DNA of 64,000 nucleotides from the NCBI GenBank assembly GCA_015709205.1, contig JACCQO010000003.1, positions 1 through 64,000 of the forward strand. Reading direction: 5' to 3'. Position 1 is the first letter of the stretch, and every line of letters starts with the position of its first letter. Source of the stretch: Desulfovibrionaceae bacterium. Lineage in GTDB: Bacteria > Desulfobacterota > Desulfovibrionia > Desulfovibrionales > Desulfovibrionaceae. The notes beneath the pieces are model-generated. The model made no database searches. It worked only from the letters and a program-made list of their open reading frames with translations, and was not told where the DNA came from. Below are positions 46,977 to 56,646 of the stretch, one piece after another. The position numbers were made by a program, and so were the translations under genes.

Positions 46977-48178
46977 TCGCCGTCTGCTTCTACTTCCAGG
47001 TCCACCAGCCCATGCGCCTGGACCAGAACTACGGGTTCTTCGACATCGGCGAGCGCCACACCTACCTGGACCACGACGCCAACCGCGAGATCGTGCTCAA
47101 GGTGGCCCAGAAGTGCTACCTGCCCGCCAACAGGCTCATGCTCGAACTCATCGAGCGCCACGCCGGGGCCTTCCGCATCTCCTACTCGATCACGGGCACG
47201 GCCCTGGAGCAGTTCGAGGAGTATTGCCCCGAGGTGCTGGAATCCTTCCGCGAGCTGGCGGACACTGGCTGCGTGGAATTCATCGGCGAGACCTACTACC
47301 ACTCCCTGGCCTACCTCTTCTCGCGCGACGAGTTCCGCCGCCAGGTGGACCTGCACAGCCGCGCCATGCAGGACCTCTTCGGCCAGAAGCCGACCACCTT
47401 CCGCAACACCGAGCTGATCTACGACAACGACCTGGCCAGGCTCGTGGAGAAGATGGGCTACAGGACCATCCTCACCGAGGGCGCGGACCAGGTCCTGGGC
47501 TGGCGCACGCCCAACTTCGTCTACCAGCCCGCGGGCTGCATCAAGCTCAAGGCCCTGCTCAAGAACTACCGCCTCTCCGACGATGTGGCCTTCCGCTTCT
47601 CGGACACGAGCTGGCCCGAGCACCCCCTGAGCGTGGAGCGCTACGCCTCCTGGGTGCACGCCGTGGCCGGCGAGGGCGAGGTCGTGAACCTGTTCATGGA
47701 CTACGAGACCTTCGGCGAGCACCAGTGGGCCGAGACGGGCATCTTCGAGTTCATGCGCGCCCTGCCCGAGCATATCCTGGCCCACCCGGACTTCTGCTTC
47801 CGCACCCCGGGCGAGGCCGCGGCCAACCTCTCGCCCGTGGCCGAGCTCGACGTGCCCCACCCCATCTCCTGGGCCGACCTGGAGCGCGACGTGAGCGCCT
47901 GGCTGGGCAACCCCATGCAGGACGCGGCCGCGGCGCGCGTCTACGGCCTGGAGAAGGACGTGCTCGCCACCTGCGACGACGAGCTCATCTCCGCCTGGCG
48001 CGAGCTCTTGACCTCGGACCATTTCTACTACATGTGCACGAAGTGGTTCTCGGACGGCGACGTGCACAAGTACTTCAACCCGTACTCCACGCCGCACCAG
48101 GCGTTCATCGTCTACATGAACGTGCTCAACGACCTGACCCTGCTCGTCGAGCGCCAGAAGGGGGCCGACGCGGCCTGA
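46973..48178 (+). CDS. GH57 family alpha-amylase/glucanotransferase
   Basis: Enzyme of 401 residues with the GH57 motifs: HQP at 11-13 (FYFQVHQPMRL), GETYYHSLAYL, the probable nucleophile Glu147 in TFRNTELIYD, and the probable acid/base Asp243 in FMDYETFGEHQW. It lacks the C-terminal extension of GH57 branching enzymes, so a 4-alpha-glucanotransferase or alpha-amylase role is more likely. There is no signal peptide; it works in the cytoplasm on stored glucan. It is coupled to the upstream glycosyltransferase and followed after 76 bases by the synthase-phosphorylase fusion. Confidence 0.9.
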   Translation: MIAVCFYFQVHQPMRLDQNYGFFDIGERHTYLDHDANREIVLKVAQKCYLPANRLMLELIERHAGAFRISYSITGTALEQFEEYCPEVLESFRELADTGCVEFIGETYYHSLAYLFSRDEFRRQVDLHSRAMQDLFGQKPTTFRNTELIYDNDLARLVEKMGYRTILTEGADQVLGWRTPNFVYQPAGCIKLKALLKNYRLSDDVAFRFSDTSWPEHPLSVERYASWVHAVAGEGEVVNLFMDYETFGEHQWAETGIFEFMRALPEHILAHPDFCFRTPGEAAANLSPVAELDVPHPISWADLERDVSAWLGNPMQDAAAARVYGLEKDVLATCDDELISAWRELLTSDHFYYMCTKWFSDGDVHKYFNPYSTPHQAFIVYMNVLNDLTLLVERQKGADAA

Positions 48179-48254
48179 CCCGGGCCCGGGCCGCCCGCGC
48201 CGCACCCCCGCGGCGCGAGGCCATCCCCGGCACCCCGTCCAACAAGGAGCAAGC

Positions 48255-51200
48255 ATGGCCAAGAACTTCCTGTTCGAAGTCTCCTGGGAAGTGTGCAACA
48301 AGGTCGGCGGCATCTACACGGTGATCGCCAGCAAGATGCCCGAGGCGCTCAAGGCCTTCAACGGCCGCTACGCCGCGGTGGGACCGCTCCTGCCGCGCAA
48401 CCCGGGCTTCATCCCCGAGGACGCGCCCGAGTTCGCCTCGGCCATCGCCCACCTGGCGGCCCGGCGCATCGAGGCGCGCACCGGCCGCTGGGACATCCCG
48501 GGCTCGCCGCGCGCCATCCTCGTGGGTTTCCAGAACGCCTTTCCCGAGCCGGACAAGCTCCTCTACCAGCTCTGGAACGAGTTTGGCGTGGATTCCATGT
48601 CCGGGGCCTGGGACTACGTGGAGCCCGTGCTCTTCTCCACGGCCGCGGCCATGGTCATCGAGGAGTTCAGCGAGGCCCTGGGCGAGGGCGCGGACGTCTG
48701 CGCGCACTTCCACGAGTGGATGAGCGGCGCGGGCGTGCTGCGCCTGAAGGGCAACGCCCCGTCCATCTCCACCGTGCTGACCACGCACGCGACCATGCTC
48801 GGCCGGGCCATGTCCGGCTCGGGCGTGGACATCTACGCCCGGCTGGAGCAGATCGAGCCCTTCAAGGAGGCGCGCAACTTCGGGGTCATCGCCAAGCACT
48901 CCATGGAGACCGTCTCGGCCCGCGAGGCCGACTGCTTCGCCACGGTCTCCAACATCACCCGCGACGAGGCCACCCACCTGCTGGGCAAGAAGCCCGACGC
49001 GGTCACGCCCAACGGCTTCGACCTGGAATCCTTCCCCAACTACGTCAAGGACACGGCCAAGGCCGCCGAGGCCCGCGCGCGGATGATCGACTTCGCCTCG
49101 CGCTTCCTGAACCGCGAGCTGGACCCCGCGCGCACCTGCCTGCTGGCCACCAGCGGCCGCTACGAGTTCCACAACAAGGGCATCGACGTGCTCATCGAGA
49201 GCCTGGGCGCGGTCAGCCGCAAGCTTGCGGCCCACGATGCGCCCGACGTGACCCTGGTGACCTTCTTCCTGGTCACCGGCGGCTACGCCGGCTACTCGGA
49301 CGAGGCCCGGCGCATGAAGCAGGGCGGCTACGGGGAGGTGGAACGCTACGCGACCATCTCCACCCACCACCTGGGCAACCAGGACGGCGACCCCATCGTA
49401 CGCGCCTGCCGCGACCAGAACCTGCAGAACGCGGCGGACTCCAAGTGCTGCGTGATCTTCATCCCCGTGTACCTGGACGGCAACGACGGCGTGCTCAACC
49501 TGGACTACTACGACGCACTGGCCGGGTGCGACATCACCGCGTTCCCGTCCTTCTACGAGCCCTGGGGCTACACGCCGCTGGAGAGCGTGGCCTACGGCGT
49601 GCCCACCGTGACCTCGGACCGCGCGGGCTTCGGCCAGTGGGTCATGGAGCAATTCCCGGACGGGCACCTGGGCGTGGACATCGTGCGCCGCATCGGCGAC
49701 GACGACCGCACCGCCGCCGATCAGCTCACCGGGCACGTCTGGCGCTTCCTGCAGGCCGGGCCCGAGCAGCGCGCCCGGCTGCGCAAGGGCGCGCGCTCCA
49801 TCGCCGAGGCCGCGGACTGGAAGAAGTTCTTCCCGCGCTACACCACGGCCTACGACACGGCCCGCCGCAACCGCGGCGAACGCATCTCCGGTGTACAAAG
49901 GCTGGACACCGGCGCGGACCGGCTGGTCAGCTTCACCGGCGTCAACACCACCCAGCCCCGGCTGCGCCAGCTCTCCGTGGTCACCGAGCTGCCCCCGGAA
50001 CTGGCCCGGCTGCGCGAGGTGGCCGACAACCTCTGGTGGGTCTGGAACGCCGAGGCCCAGGCCATCTTCGAGGCCGTCTCGCCCTCGCGCTGGCGCGAAT
50101 CCGGCCGCAACCCGGCCCAGATGCTCAGCTTCGTCCCGCGCGAGACCCTGGACCGCCTCCTGGACGACAAGCCCTTCATGGACCGCTACCGCGCCCTGCT
50201 CGCGCGCTTCGACGCCTACATGGCCGCGCGCGAGAACGCGCGCGTCTCGGGCATCACCTGGGAACACCCGGTGGCCTACTTCTCCATGGAGTTCGGGCTG
50301 CACGAGTCCATCCCCATCTATTCCGGCGGCCTGGGCCTGCTTGCGGGCGACCACATCAAATCCGCCAGCGACATGAACCTGCCCTTCGTGGGCGTCTCGC
50401 TGCTCTACAAGCACGGCTACTTCCGCCAGCGCATCGACGGCGAGGGCAAGCAGGCCGTGGAGTTCGTGGAGAGCAACTTCGCCAGCCTGCCCATGAACGT
50501 GGTCGTGGGCGAGAACGACGAGCGCATCCTGGTGACCGTGGACCTGCCCGGGCGCACGGTCTACGCCCAGATCTGGGAGATCCGCGTGGGCCGCGCCCGG
50601 CTCTGCCTGCTGGACACGGACCTGGTGGAGAACTCGCGCTCGGACCGGGACATCACCGCGCGCCTCTACGAGCCCTCGTCCAAGGGGCGCATCGAGCAGG
50701 AAATCCTGCTCGGCATCGGCGGCGTGCGCATGCTCGCGGCACTGGGCATCGCGCCCTGCCTCTACCACCTCAACGAGGGCCACTCCGCCTTCCTGCTCTT
50801 CGAGCGCATCCGGCTGCACATGCACCTGGATTCCGTGGACCTGGACACGGCCAAGGAGCTGGTCCGCGCGGCCACGGTCTTCACCATGCACACGCCCGTG
50901 CCCGCGGGCAACGAGCGGTTCGACAAGTCCCTGGTGGAGAACTACTTCCGGCCCTACGCCCAGGAGATGGGCGTGCCCTTCGACGAGCTCTGGAACATGG
51001 GCCACATCTACTCCGAGGACGCGGCCGTGCTGAACATGACCGTGCTCGCCCTGCGCCTTTCCAGCGCCAGCAACGGCGTGAGCAAGCTGCACGGCCACGT
51101 CTCGCGGACCATGTGGCAGGACCTCTGGCGCGGCTTCCTGCTCGACGAGCTGCCCATCGGCCACGTGACCAACGGCGTGCACATCCAGTCCTGGATGGAC

Positions 51201-52496
51201 CCGGCCGTGCGCGCCATGGTCGAGGAAAACTGCCGCCTGGACGTGTCCGAGGAACTGCTCAAGGGCACGCACTGGGAGTGCCTGGACGGCGTGGACGACA
51301 CGCGCCTGTGGCGCACGCACGTGGCCCTGAAGGAACGGCTCTACGAGGAAATCCGCGAAAACATCTCGCGCCAGTGGACCCGCGAGGGCGAGGCCCCCAA
51401 CCGGCTCACGCGCTTTCTGGCCACGCTCAACCCCTCGGCCCTGACCCTGTGCTTCGCACGGCGCTTCACGGGCTACAAGCGGCCGACCCTGATCTTCCAG
51501 AACGTGCAGCGCATCAAGGAGATCCTCTTCAACGCCGAGCGGCCCGTGAACCTGATCTTCGCGGGCAAGGCCCACCCGGCCGACACCCTGGGCGCGGAGT
51601 TCATCCACCTGATCACGCGCCTTTCCAGGCAGGACGACTGCATCGGCCGCGTGGCCTTCCTGGAGAACTACGACATCCGCCTGGCGCGGCTGCTGGTCAG
51701 CGGGGCGGACGTGTGGCTGAACAACCCCATCCGGCTGATGGAGGCCAGCGGCACCAGCGGCATGAAGGCCGCGGCCAACGGCGTGCCCAACCTCTCCATC
51801 CTCGACGGCTGGTGGGACGAGGGCTACGACGGCAGAAACGGCTGGGCCATCGGCGCGGGCGAGGTCTACGACAACCAGGTCAACCAAGACCTGGTGGACG
51901 CCGAGAACCTCTACCTGACCCTGGCCGGCGACGTGGTGCCCGAGTTCTGGGAGCGCGACAACGAGGGCGTGCCGCGCCGCTGGGTGGCGCGCATGCGCGC
52001 GGCCATGCGCACGGCCCTGGCCGACTACAGCACGCACCGCATGCTGCGCGACTACATCGGCACCATGTACGAGCCGACCATCTCCCAGCGCGCCAGCCGG
52101 CTGGGCAAGGACATCCCCCTGGCCCGCGACATCGGCGAATGGCGCAAGCGCGTGCCGGGCCGCTTCTCCACGGTGACGATCCGCGAGGTGCGCGTGGTCG
52201 GCGCGCGCGGCGACGAGGTGCGCCTGGGCAACGCCATCAAGGTCACGGCCACGGTGGACGCCGGGCAGATGTCGCCCGGCGAGCTGGAAGTGGAACTGGT
52301 CACCGTGGCCGGGGACGACGGCGGGCCCATCGAGAGCGCGCCCATGACCGTGCGCCACCGCGAGGGCAACGTGCTCCAGCTCTCCACGACCTTCACGCCG
52401 TCGATCCCGGGCCCGTGCCGCTACGGCGTGCGCGTGCTCCCGGTGCACCCGGCCCTGGGCAACAAGTACGAGGCCCGGCTGGTCAAGTGGAGCTAG
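48255..52496 (+). CDS. Bifunctional glycogen synthase (GT3) - alpha-glucan phosphorylase (GT35) fusion
   Basis: Protein of 1413 residues. Residues 1-560 are a eukaryote-type GT3 glycogen synthase (EVSWEVCNKVGGIYTVI, HFHEWMSGAGVL, TTHATMLGR, TPNGFDLESF, FPSFYEPWGYTPLESVAYG). From about 573 the DUF3417-type start of an alpha-glucan phosphorylase follows (LPPELARLREVADNLWWVWN), then AYFSMEFGLHESIPIYSGGLG, HLNEGHSAFL and the PLP site ASGTSGMKAAANG with Lys1171. A beta-rich C-terminal domain ends the protein. Synthesis and phosphorolysis of the same polymer are joined in one chain. AACAAGGAG precedes the ATG and a strong terminator follows. This phosphorylase type differs from the stand-alone glgP at 11627. 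Confidence 0.93.
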   Translation: MAKNFLFEVSWEVCNKVGGIYTVIASKMPEALKAFNGRYAAVGPLLPRNPGFIPEDAPEFASAIAHLAARRIEARTGRWDIPGSPRAILVGFQNAFPEPDKLLYQLWNEFGVDSMSGAWDYVEPVLFSTAAAMVIEEFSEALGEGADVCAHFHEWMSGAGVLRLKGNAPSISTVLTTHATMLGRAMSGSGVDIYARLEQIEPFKEARNFGVIAKHSMETVSAREADCFATVSNITRDEATHLLGKKPDAVTPNGFDLESFPNYVKDTAKAAEARARMIDFASRFLNRELDPARTCLLATSGRYEFHNKGIDVLIESLGAVSRKLAAHDAPDVTLVTFFLVTGGYAGYSDEARRMKQGGYGEVERYATISTHHLGNQDGDPIVRACRDQNLQNAADSKCCVIFIPVYLDGNDGVLNLDYYDALAGCDITAFPSFYEPWGYTPLESVAYGVPTVTSDRAGFGQWVMEQFPDGHLGVDIVRRIGDDDRTAADQLTGHVWRFLQAGPEQRARLRKGARSIAEAADWKKFFPRYTTAYDTARRNRGERISGVQRLDTGADRLVSFTGVNTTQPRLRQLSVVTELPPELARLREVADNLWWVWNAEAQAIFEAVSPSRWRESGRNPAQMLSFVPRETLDRLLDDKPFMDRYRALLARFDAYMAARENARVSGITWEHPVAYFSMEFGLHESIPIYSGGLGLLAGDHIKSASDMNLPFVGVSLLYKHGYFRQRIDGEGKQAVEFVESNFASLPMNVVVGENDERILVTVDLPGRTVYAQIWEIRVGRARLCLLDTDLVENSRSDRDITARLYEPSSKGRIEQEILLGIGGVRMLAALGIAPCLYHLNEGHSAFLLFERIRLHMHLDSVDLDTAKELVRAATVFTMHTPVPAGNERFDKSLVENYFRPYAQEMGVPFDELWNMGHIYSEDAAVLNMTVLALRLSSASNGVSKLHGHVSRTMWQDLWRGFLLDELPIGHVTNGVHIQSWMDPAVRAMVEENCRLDVSEELLKGTHWECLDGVDDTRLWRTHVALKERLYEEIRENISRQWTREGEAPNRLTRFLATLNPSALTLCFARRFTGYKRPTLIFQNVQRIKEILFNAERPVNLIFAGKAHPADTLGAEFIHLITRLSRQDDCIGRVAFLENYDIRLARLLVSGADVWLNNPIRLMEASGTSGMKAAANGVPNLSILDGWWDEGYDGRNGWAIGAGEVYDNQVNQDLVDAENLYLTLAGDVVPEFWERDNEGVPRRWVARMRAAMRTALADYSTHRMLRDYIGTMYEPTISQRASRLGKDIPLARDIGEWRKRVPGRFSTVTIREVRVVGARGDEVRLGNAIKVTATVDAGQMSPGELEVELVTVAGDDGGPIESAPMTVRHREGNVLQLSTTFTPSIPGPCRYGVRVLPVHPALGNKYEARLVKWS

Positions 52497-52536
52497 GCCC
52501 GGCCGTTCTGCGCGGACGAGGACGCAGGTAAAAAAC

Positions 52537-52572
52537 AGGCCCCCCGGAGCGTTACGCTCCGGGGGGCCTTTT
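52537..52572 (+). terminator. Terminator of the glycogen operon
   Basis: Perfect 15-base-pair stem (52537-52551 with 52555-52569), TTA loop, and four T residues at the end. A short A run precedes the stem, so it may also work leftward. Confidence 0.88.
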
Positions 52573-52623
52573 CGCGGCCTTCGGGGAGCCGAGCATCCCC
52601 GAAAACAACCCGGCAGCCCCCCC

Positions 52624-52651
52624 TTGAAAGCCTTCCCGCATCGTATATGTA
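52624..52651 (+). promoter_or_regulatory. Candidate sigma-70 promoter of the ABC importer/kamA operon
   Basis: TTGAAA (52624-52629), a 16-base spacer and TATGTA (52646-52651), just after the glycogen operon terminator. It predicts a leader of more than 230 bases before the first start codon. Confidence 0.45.
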
Positions 52652-52893
52652 GTGCAGACCTACGGAAAAAAGAACGAACGGTGTTTTGCCAGAGCGGAAC
52701 TGCTCCGTCGCGAAAAAATGCCGATCCGGACGCTGCCTCCTGTTTCCTCGCGCAAGGAAACGGCACGCATTCCACCAGAAATATCGCTTTCAGGAGCGTT
52801 CACGCGGCCGCAGCAGCGGACGGAATTCCGGACACCGTTCCCCTTGTGCGTGGCGCCGTTCGCGCCGTGCGCCACCCCAAAAAAGGAGAGAAC
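52652..52893 (+). other. Long untranslated leader with a hairpin at the ribosome binding site
   Basis: About 240 bases without a gene. Near its end GTGGCGC (52850-52856) pairs with GCGCCAC (52869-52875) directly before the AAGGAG site. I compared it by eye with the lysine riboswitch and T-box and saw no match, so a regulatory role is only suggested by length and structure. Confidence 0.4.
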
Positions 52894-53730
52894 ATGCGAT
52901 CCGACATCCGCTTCCGTTATCCCGTCGGCCTTCCCGCGCTCCGGGCCCTTGCGGTCCTGCTGCTGCTCACGGGCCTGGCGGCCCTGGCCGGGTGCTCCAC
53001 GTCCGACGAACGGGAGGCCGAAAAAGCCGACGGCCTGGCCCGGGTGCAACAGGCCGGGGAGATCAGTTTCGCCATGAGCGGCGGCTACCCGCCCTTCAAC
53101 TTCTACAACGACAAGAACGAGCTCGCCGGCTTCGACGTGGACGTCTGCCGCGAGGTGGCCAAGCGGCTGGGCGTGGACTTCAAGCCCGTGACCACGGAGT
53201 GGAGCGGAATCATCGAGGGCCTGCGGTCCGGGGCCTACGACGGCATCCTCGGCTCCATGGCCGCCACGGCCGAACGCGCCGAGGTCGTGGACTTCACCGT
53301 GCCCTACTACTATTCCGGGGCCCAGGTCCTGGTGCGCAAGGACGCGCCCTACAAGAGCGTGGACGAACTCAAGGGCAAGGTCGTGGGGCTGGTCACGGGC
53401 ACCACCTTCGAGAACGACGCCAAGAGCCTCGGGGCCGGGGACATCCGGCTCTACAAGGACGACACCCAGACGCTCACCGAACTGGACAACGGCGTGGTGG
53501 ACGCGGTGATCACCGACCGCGTGGTCGGCGCGACCGCGGCGGGCTCCGGCAAGTTCGCCATCCGCCCGCTGGGCACCCCCCTGCGCAGCGAGAACATCGC
53601 CGTGGCCCTGCGCAAGGACGACGACACCCTCCGCGACAAGCTCGACGCCATCCTCACCGCCATGCACGACGACGGCACGCTCGCGGCCATCAGCCGCAAG
53701 TGGCTGGGCACGGACATCACCGGCAAGTAG
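52894..53730 (+). CDS. Polar amino-acid ABC transporter, substrate-binding lipoprotein
   Basis: Binding protein of 278 residues (SBP family 3). The start follows AAGGAG. A lipoprotein signal peptide ends in LTGLAALAGC with lipidated Cys34. Family features: SGGYPPFNFYNDKNELAGFDVDVCREVAKRLG, GSMAATAERAEVVDFTVPYY, VGLVTGTTFEND, and the C-terminal ISRKWLGTDIT. It is followed by its permease and ATPase. The specificity cannot be read, but linkage to lysine 2,3-aminomutase makes lysine or another basic amino acid a sensible first guess. Confidence 0.93.
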   Translation: MRSDIRFRYPVGLPALRALAVLLLLTGLAALAGCSTSDEREAEKADGLARVQQAGEISFAMSGGYPPFNFYNDKNELAGFDVDVCREVAKRLGVDFKPVTTEWSGIIEGLRSGAYDGILGSMAATAERAEVVDFTVPYYYSGAQVLVRKDAPYKSVDELKGKVVGLVTGTTFENDAKSLGAGDIRLYKDDTQTLTELDNGVVDAVITDRVVGATAAGSGKFAIRPLGTPLRSENIAVALRKDDDTLRDKLDAILTAMHDDGTLAAISRKWLGTDITGK

Positions 53731-53851
53731 GCGCGCGCCGGCAACGGCCCGCGCGGCGTCCGGAGGCCGGGGCGCACGTCCCGGCCCCGGCCGCCCCGCC
53801 CCCCTTCGGCCCCTTCAGTTCCCCTCAGCCCCCTCGGGAAGGACACGACCA

Positions 53852-54511
53852 ATGTACTTCGACTTCGCGGCCCTGCCCAAGTACGCGCCCTACTTCCTGC
53901 CCGCGGCCTGGATGACCTTCGAGGTCACGGCCCTGGGCATCGTCCTGGGGTTGGCCCTGGGCCTGGGCGCGGCCTTCCTGCGCCTGTCGCACCGGCGCGC
54001 GCTGGCCCTGCCCGCGCGCGCCTACGTCTACCTCATCCGGGGCACGCCGCTGCTGCTCCAACTGCTGTTCATCTACTTCGGCCTGCGCGGCGTCATCGGG
54101 CTGGACGCGGTGCCCTCGGCGGTCTTCGCCCTGGGCGTGCACAACGGGGCCTACATCGCGGAGATATTCCGAGGGGCCATCCTCTCGGTGGATCCGGGCC
54201 AGATGGAGGCCGCGCGCAGCCTGGGCATGCCCCGCTGGCGCGCCATGCGGCGCATCATCCTGCCCCAGGCCTTCAAGCGCGCGGTGCCGTCCCTGGGCAA
54301 CCAGTTCATCATCGCGCTCAAGGACTCGTCCCTGGCCAGCACCATCACCATCAACGAACTGCTGCTCAAGTCCCAGCAACTGGCCTCGTCCAACTTCATG
54401 ATGATGGAGATGCTGACCATCGCGGCCTGCTTCTACCTCTTCTACACCGGGGTCTTCACCTGGCTGTTCCACCGCATCGAAACGCGCCTGAACGTGAGCG
54501 GCGCGGCCTAG
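53852..54511 (+). CDS. Polar amino-acid ABC transporter permease
   Basis: Membrane protein of 219 residues with about five helices and the His/Glu/Gln-type permease loop (LGMPRWRAMRRIILPQAFKRAVPSLGNQF). The motif YVYLIRGTPLLLQLLFIYFG is characteristic of polar amino-acid permeases. GGGAAGGA precedes the ATG. A single permease gene suggests a homodimer in the complex. Confidence 0.94.
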   Translation: MYFDFAALPKYAPYFLPAAWMTFEVTALGIVLGLALGLGAAFLRLSHRRALALPARAYVYLIRGTPLLLQLLFIYFGLRGVIGLDAVPSAVFALGVHNGAYIAEIFRGAILSVDPGQMEAARSLGMPRWRAMRRIILPQAFKRAVPSLGNQFIIALKDSSLASTITINELLLKSQQLASSNFMMMEMLTIAACFYLFYTGVFTWLFHRIETRLNVSGAA

Positions 54512-54520
54512 GAGGCAACC

Positions 54521-55303
54521 ATGACGAACGGCGAACCCGTCATCGCCATCCGCGGGCTGCACAAGTGGTTCGGGGAGCTGCACGTGCTGCGCGGCATCGA
54601 CCTGGACGTGGCCGCCTCGGAGGTGGTCGTGGTCATCGGGGCCAGCGGCTCGGGCAAGTCCACGCTGCTGCGCTGCGTCAACGTGCTGGAGGAGTTCCAG
54701 GAGGGCGAGGTGCGCGTCAACGGCAAGCGCATCGAGGGCCGCGGCGCGGAGGGCCGCTCCGGCGCGCGGCGCGGGCGGCGCAACGAGCGCGCCCTGAACC
54801 GCCTGCGCGCGCGCGTGGGCATGGTCTTCCAGCACTTCAACCTCTTCCCGCACATGACCGTGCTCGGCAACGTGGTCGAGGGCCCGGTGCAGGTGCGCGG
54901 CATGTCGCGGCGCGCGGCCCGGGAGCTGGGCGAGGGCTACCTGGAAAAGGTCGGCCTGGCCGACAAGCGCGACGTCTATCCGCAGACCCTCTCCGGAGGC
55001 CAGAAACAGCGCGTGGCCATCGCCCGGGCCCTGGCCATGGAGCCCGAGGTCCTGCTCTTCGACGAGCCCACCAGCGCCCTGGACCCGGAGCTGGTCGGCG
55101 AGGTGCTCGGCGTGATGCGCGAACTGGCCGCCGAGGGCATGACCATGATGGTCGTGACCCACGAAATGGGCTTTGCGCGCGAGGTGGCGGACACCGTGGC
55201 CTTCATGGACGAAGGCGCGATCCTGGAGCGCGGCGCGCCCGCCGAGGTCTTCGACGCGCCCAGCGAGCAGCGCACCCGGGAATTCCTGGGGCAGATTCTC
55301 TGA
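54521..55303 (+). CDS. Polar amino-acid ABC transporter ATPase
   Basis: ATPase of 260 residues: Walker [10 protein letters not shown] near 40-48, Q-loop [17 protein letters not shown], signature [15 protein letters not shown], Walker [13 protein letters not shown] and the switch His in VVTHEMGFA. It matches the GlnQ/HisP group. An Arg/Gly-rich insertion ([19 protein letters not shown]) sits between Walker A and the Q-loop, where relatives have a shorter loop. Nine bases separate it from the permease gene and 23 bases from kamA. Confidence 0.95.
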   Translation: MTNGEPVIAIRGLHKWFGELHVLRGIDLDVAASEVVVVIGASGSGKSTLLRCVNVLEEFQEGEVRVNGKRIEGRGAEGRSGARRGRRNERALNRLRARVGMVFQHFNLFPHMTVLGNVVEGPVQVRGMSRRAARELGEGYLEKVGLADKRDVYPQTLSGGQKQRVAIARALAMEPEVLLFDEPTSALDPELVGEVLGVMRELAAEGMTMMVVTHEMGFAREVADTVAFMDEGAILERGAPAEVFDAPSEQRTREFLGQIL

Positions 55304-55326
55304 ACCCTTAAAAAAAGGAAGCAATT

Positions 55327-56646
55327 ATGGGTACCATATACACCGCACACCAGCAGGAGCTGGCCGGGGTCATCGACGACGCGCCCTCGCGCTCGTCCTG
55401 GACGGACTGGAAATGGCACATCAAGAACCGCGTGACCACGGTGGAGGATTTCGAGCGCGTGCTCGGCATCCGCTTCTCCGAGACCGAGCGTCGCGCGCAC
55501 AAGCTGACCACGGCCCGCTTTCCCATGTCCGTGACCCCCTACTACCTCTCGCTCATCGACGTGGAGGACTACGCCAACGACCCGGTCTTCCTGCAGGCCT
55601 TTCCCTCGCCGCGCGAGCTGGAAATCTCGCGCCACGACATGACCGACCCCCTGCACGAGGACAGCGACAGCCCGGTGCCGGGCATCACCCACCGCTATCC
55701 GGACCGCGTGCTCTTCCACGTCTCCAACCTCTGCTCCATGTACTGCCGCCACTGCACGCGCAAGCGCAAGGTCGGGGACCGCGACGCCATCCCCACGCGC
55801 GCCGAGCTGGCGGCGGGCATCGAGTACATCCGCAACACCCCGCAGGTGCGCGACGTGCTGCTCTCCGGAGGCGACCCGTTCATGCTCCCGGACGAGACCC
55901 TGGACTGGCTCCTGGGCGAGGTGGAGCGCATCCCCCACGTGGAGGTGGTGCGCATCGGCACGCGCATGCCCGTGGTCCTGCCCTACCGCGTGACCGAGGA
56001 CCTCGTTGCCATGCTGCGCACGCACCACCCGCTGTGGATCAACACGCACTTCAACCACCCGCGCGAAATCACCGCATCGTCGCGCCGGGCGCTGGCGCGC
56101 CTGGCCGACGCGGGCATCCCCCTGGGCAACCAGTCCGTGCTGCTCGCCGGGGTCAACGACTGCCCGAGGCTGATCAAGACCCTGAACCAGAAACTCGTGC
56201 AAAACCGCGTGCGGCCCTACTACCTCTACCAGTGCGACCTCTCCGAGGGGCTCACGCACTTCCGCACGCCCGTGGGCAAGGGCATCGAGATCCTGGAGAG
56301 CCTGCGCGGCCACACCAGCGGCTTCGCCGTGCCCACCTACGTGGTGGACGCGCCGGGCGGCGGCGGCAAGATTCCGGTCATGCCCAACTACATCGTCTCC
56401 TGGGGCGCGAACAAGGTCGTGCTGCGCAACTACGAGGGCGTGATCACCACCTACGCCGAGCCGGACAGCTACGAGCCCAACTACTGCGACCGCGACTGCG
56501 CGGCGTGCAACCTCACGCTCAAGGAGGACGACGGCCAGGAAAAGGCCTGCGGCGTGGAAAAGCTGCTCATGGACTGGGACGACACCGTGAGCCTGACGCC
56601 CGAGGACAACGAACGGCTGGCCCGGAGGGACACCGATGCGGCCTGA
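55327..56646 (+). CDS. kamA: Lysine 2,3-aminomutase
   Basis: Radical SAM, PLP-dependent enzyme of 439 residues that converts L-lysine to L-beta-lysine. The cluster cysteines are Cys136, Cys140 and Cys143 (CSMYCRHC), and Lys348 in [13 protein letters not shown] is the probable PLP lysine. Other family motifs: [45 protein letters not shown] and [11 protein letters not shown] cysteine-rich tail ([11 protein letters not shown]) is typical of the longer family members. It overlaps ablB by 11 bases; together they make N-epsilon-acetyl-beta-lysine, a compatible solute. Confidence 0.95.
   Translation: MGTIYTAHQQELAGVIDDAPSRSSWTDWKWHIKNRVTTVEDFERVLGIRFSETERRAHKLTTARFPMSVTPYYLSLIDVEDYANDPVFLQAFPSPRELEISRHDMTDPLHEDSDSPVPGITHRYPDRVLFHVSNLCSMYCRHCTRKRKVGDRDAIPTRAELAAGIEYIRNTPQVRDVLLSGGDPFMLPDETLDWLLGEVERIPHVEVVRIGTRMPVVLPYRVTEDLVAMLRTHHPLWINTHFNHPREITASSRRALARLADAGIPLGNQSVLLAGVNDCPRLIKTLNQKLVQNRVRPYYLYQCDLSEGLTHFRTPVGKGIEILESLRGHTSGFAVPTYVVDAPGGGGKIPVMPNYIVSWGANKVVLRNYEGVITTYAEPDSYEPNYCDRDCAACNLTLKEDDGQEKACGVEKLLMDWDDTVSLTPEDNERLARRDTDAA

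Noticed and set aside
52652..52893. Lysine riboswitch in front of the importer/kamA operon
   Set aside because: The conserved L-box core motifs could not be found by eye in the leader.
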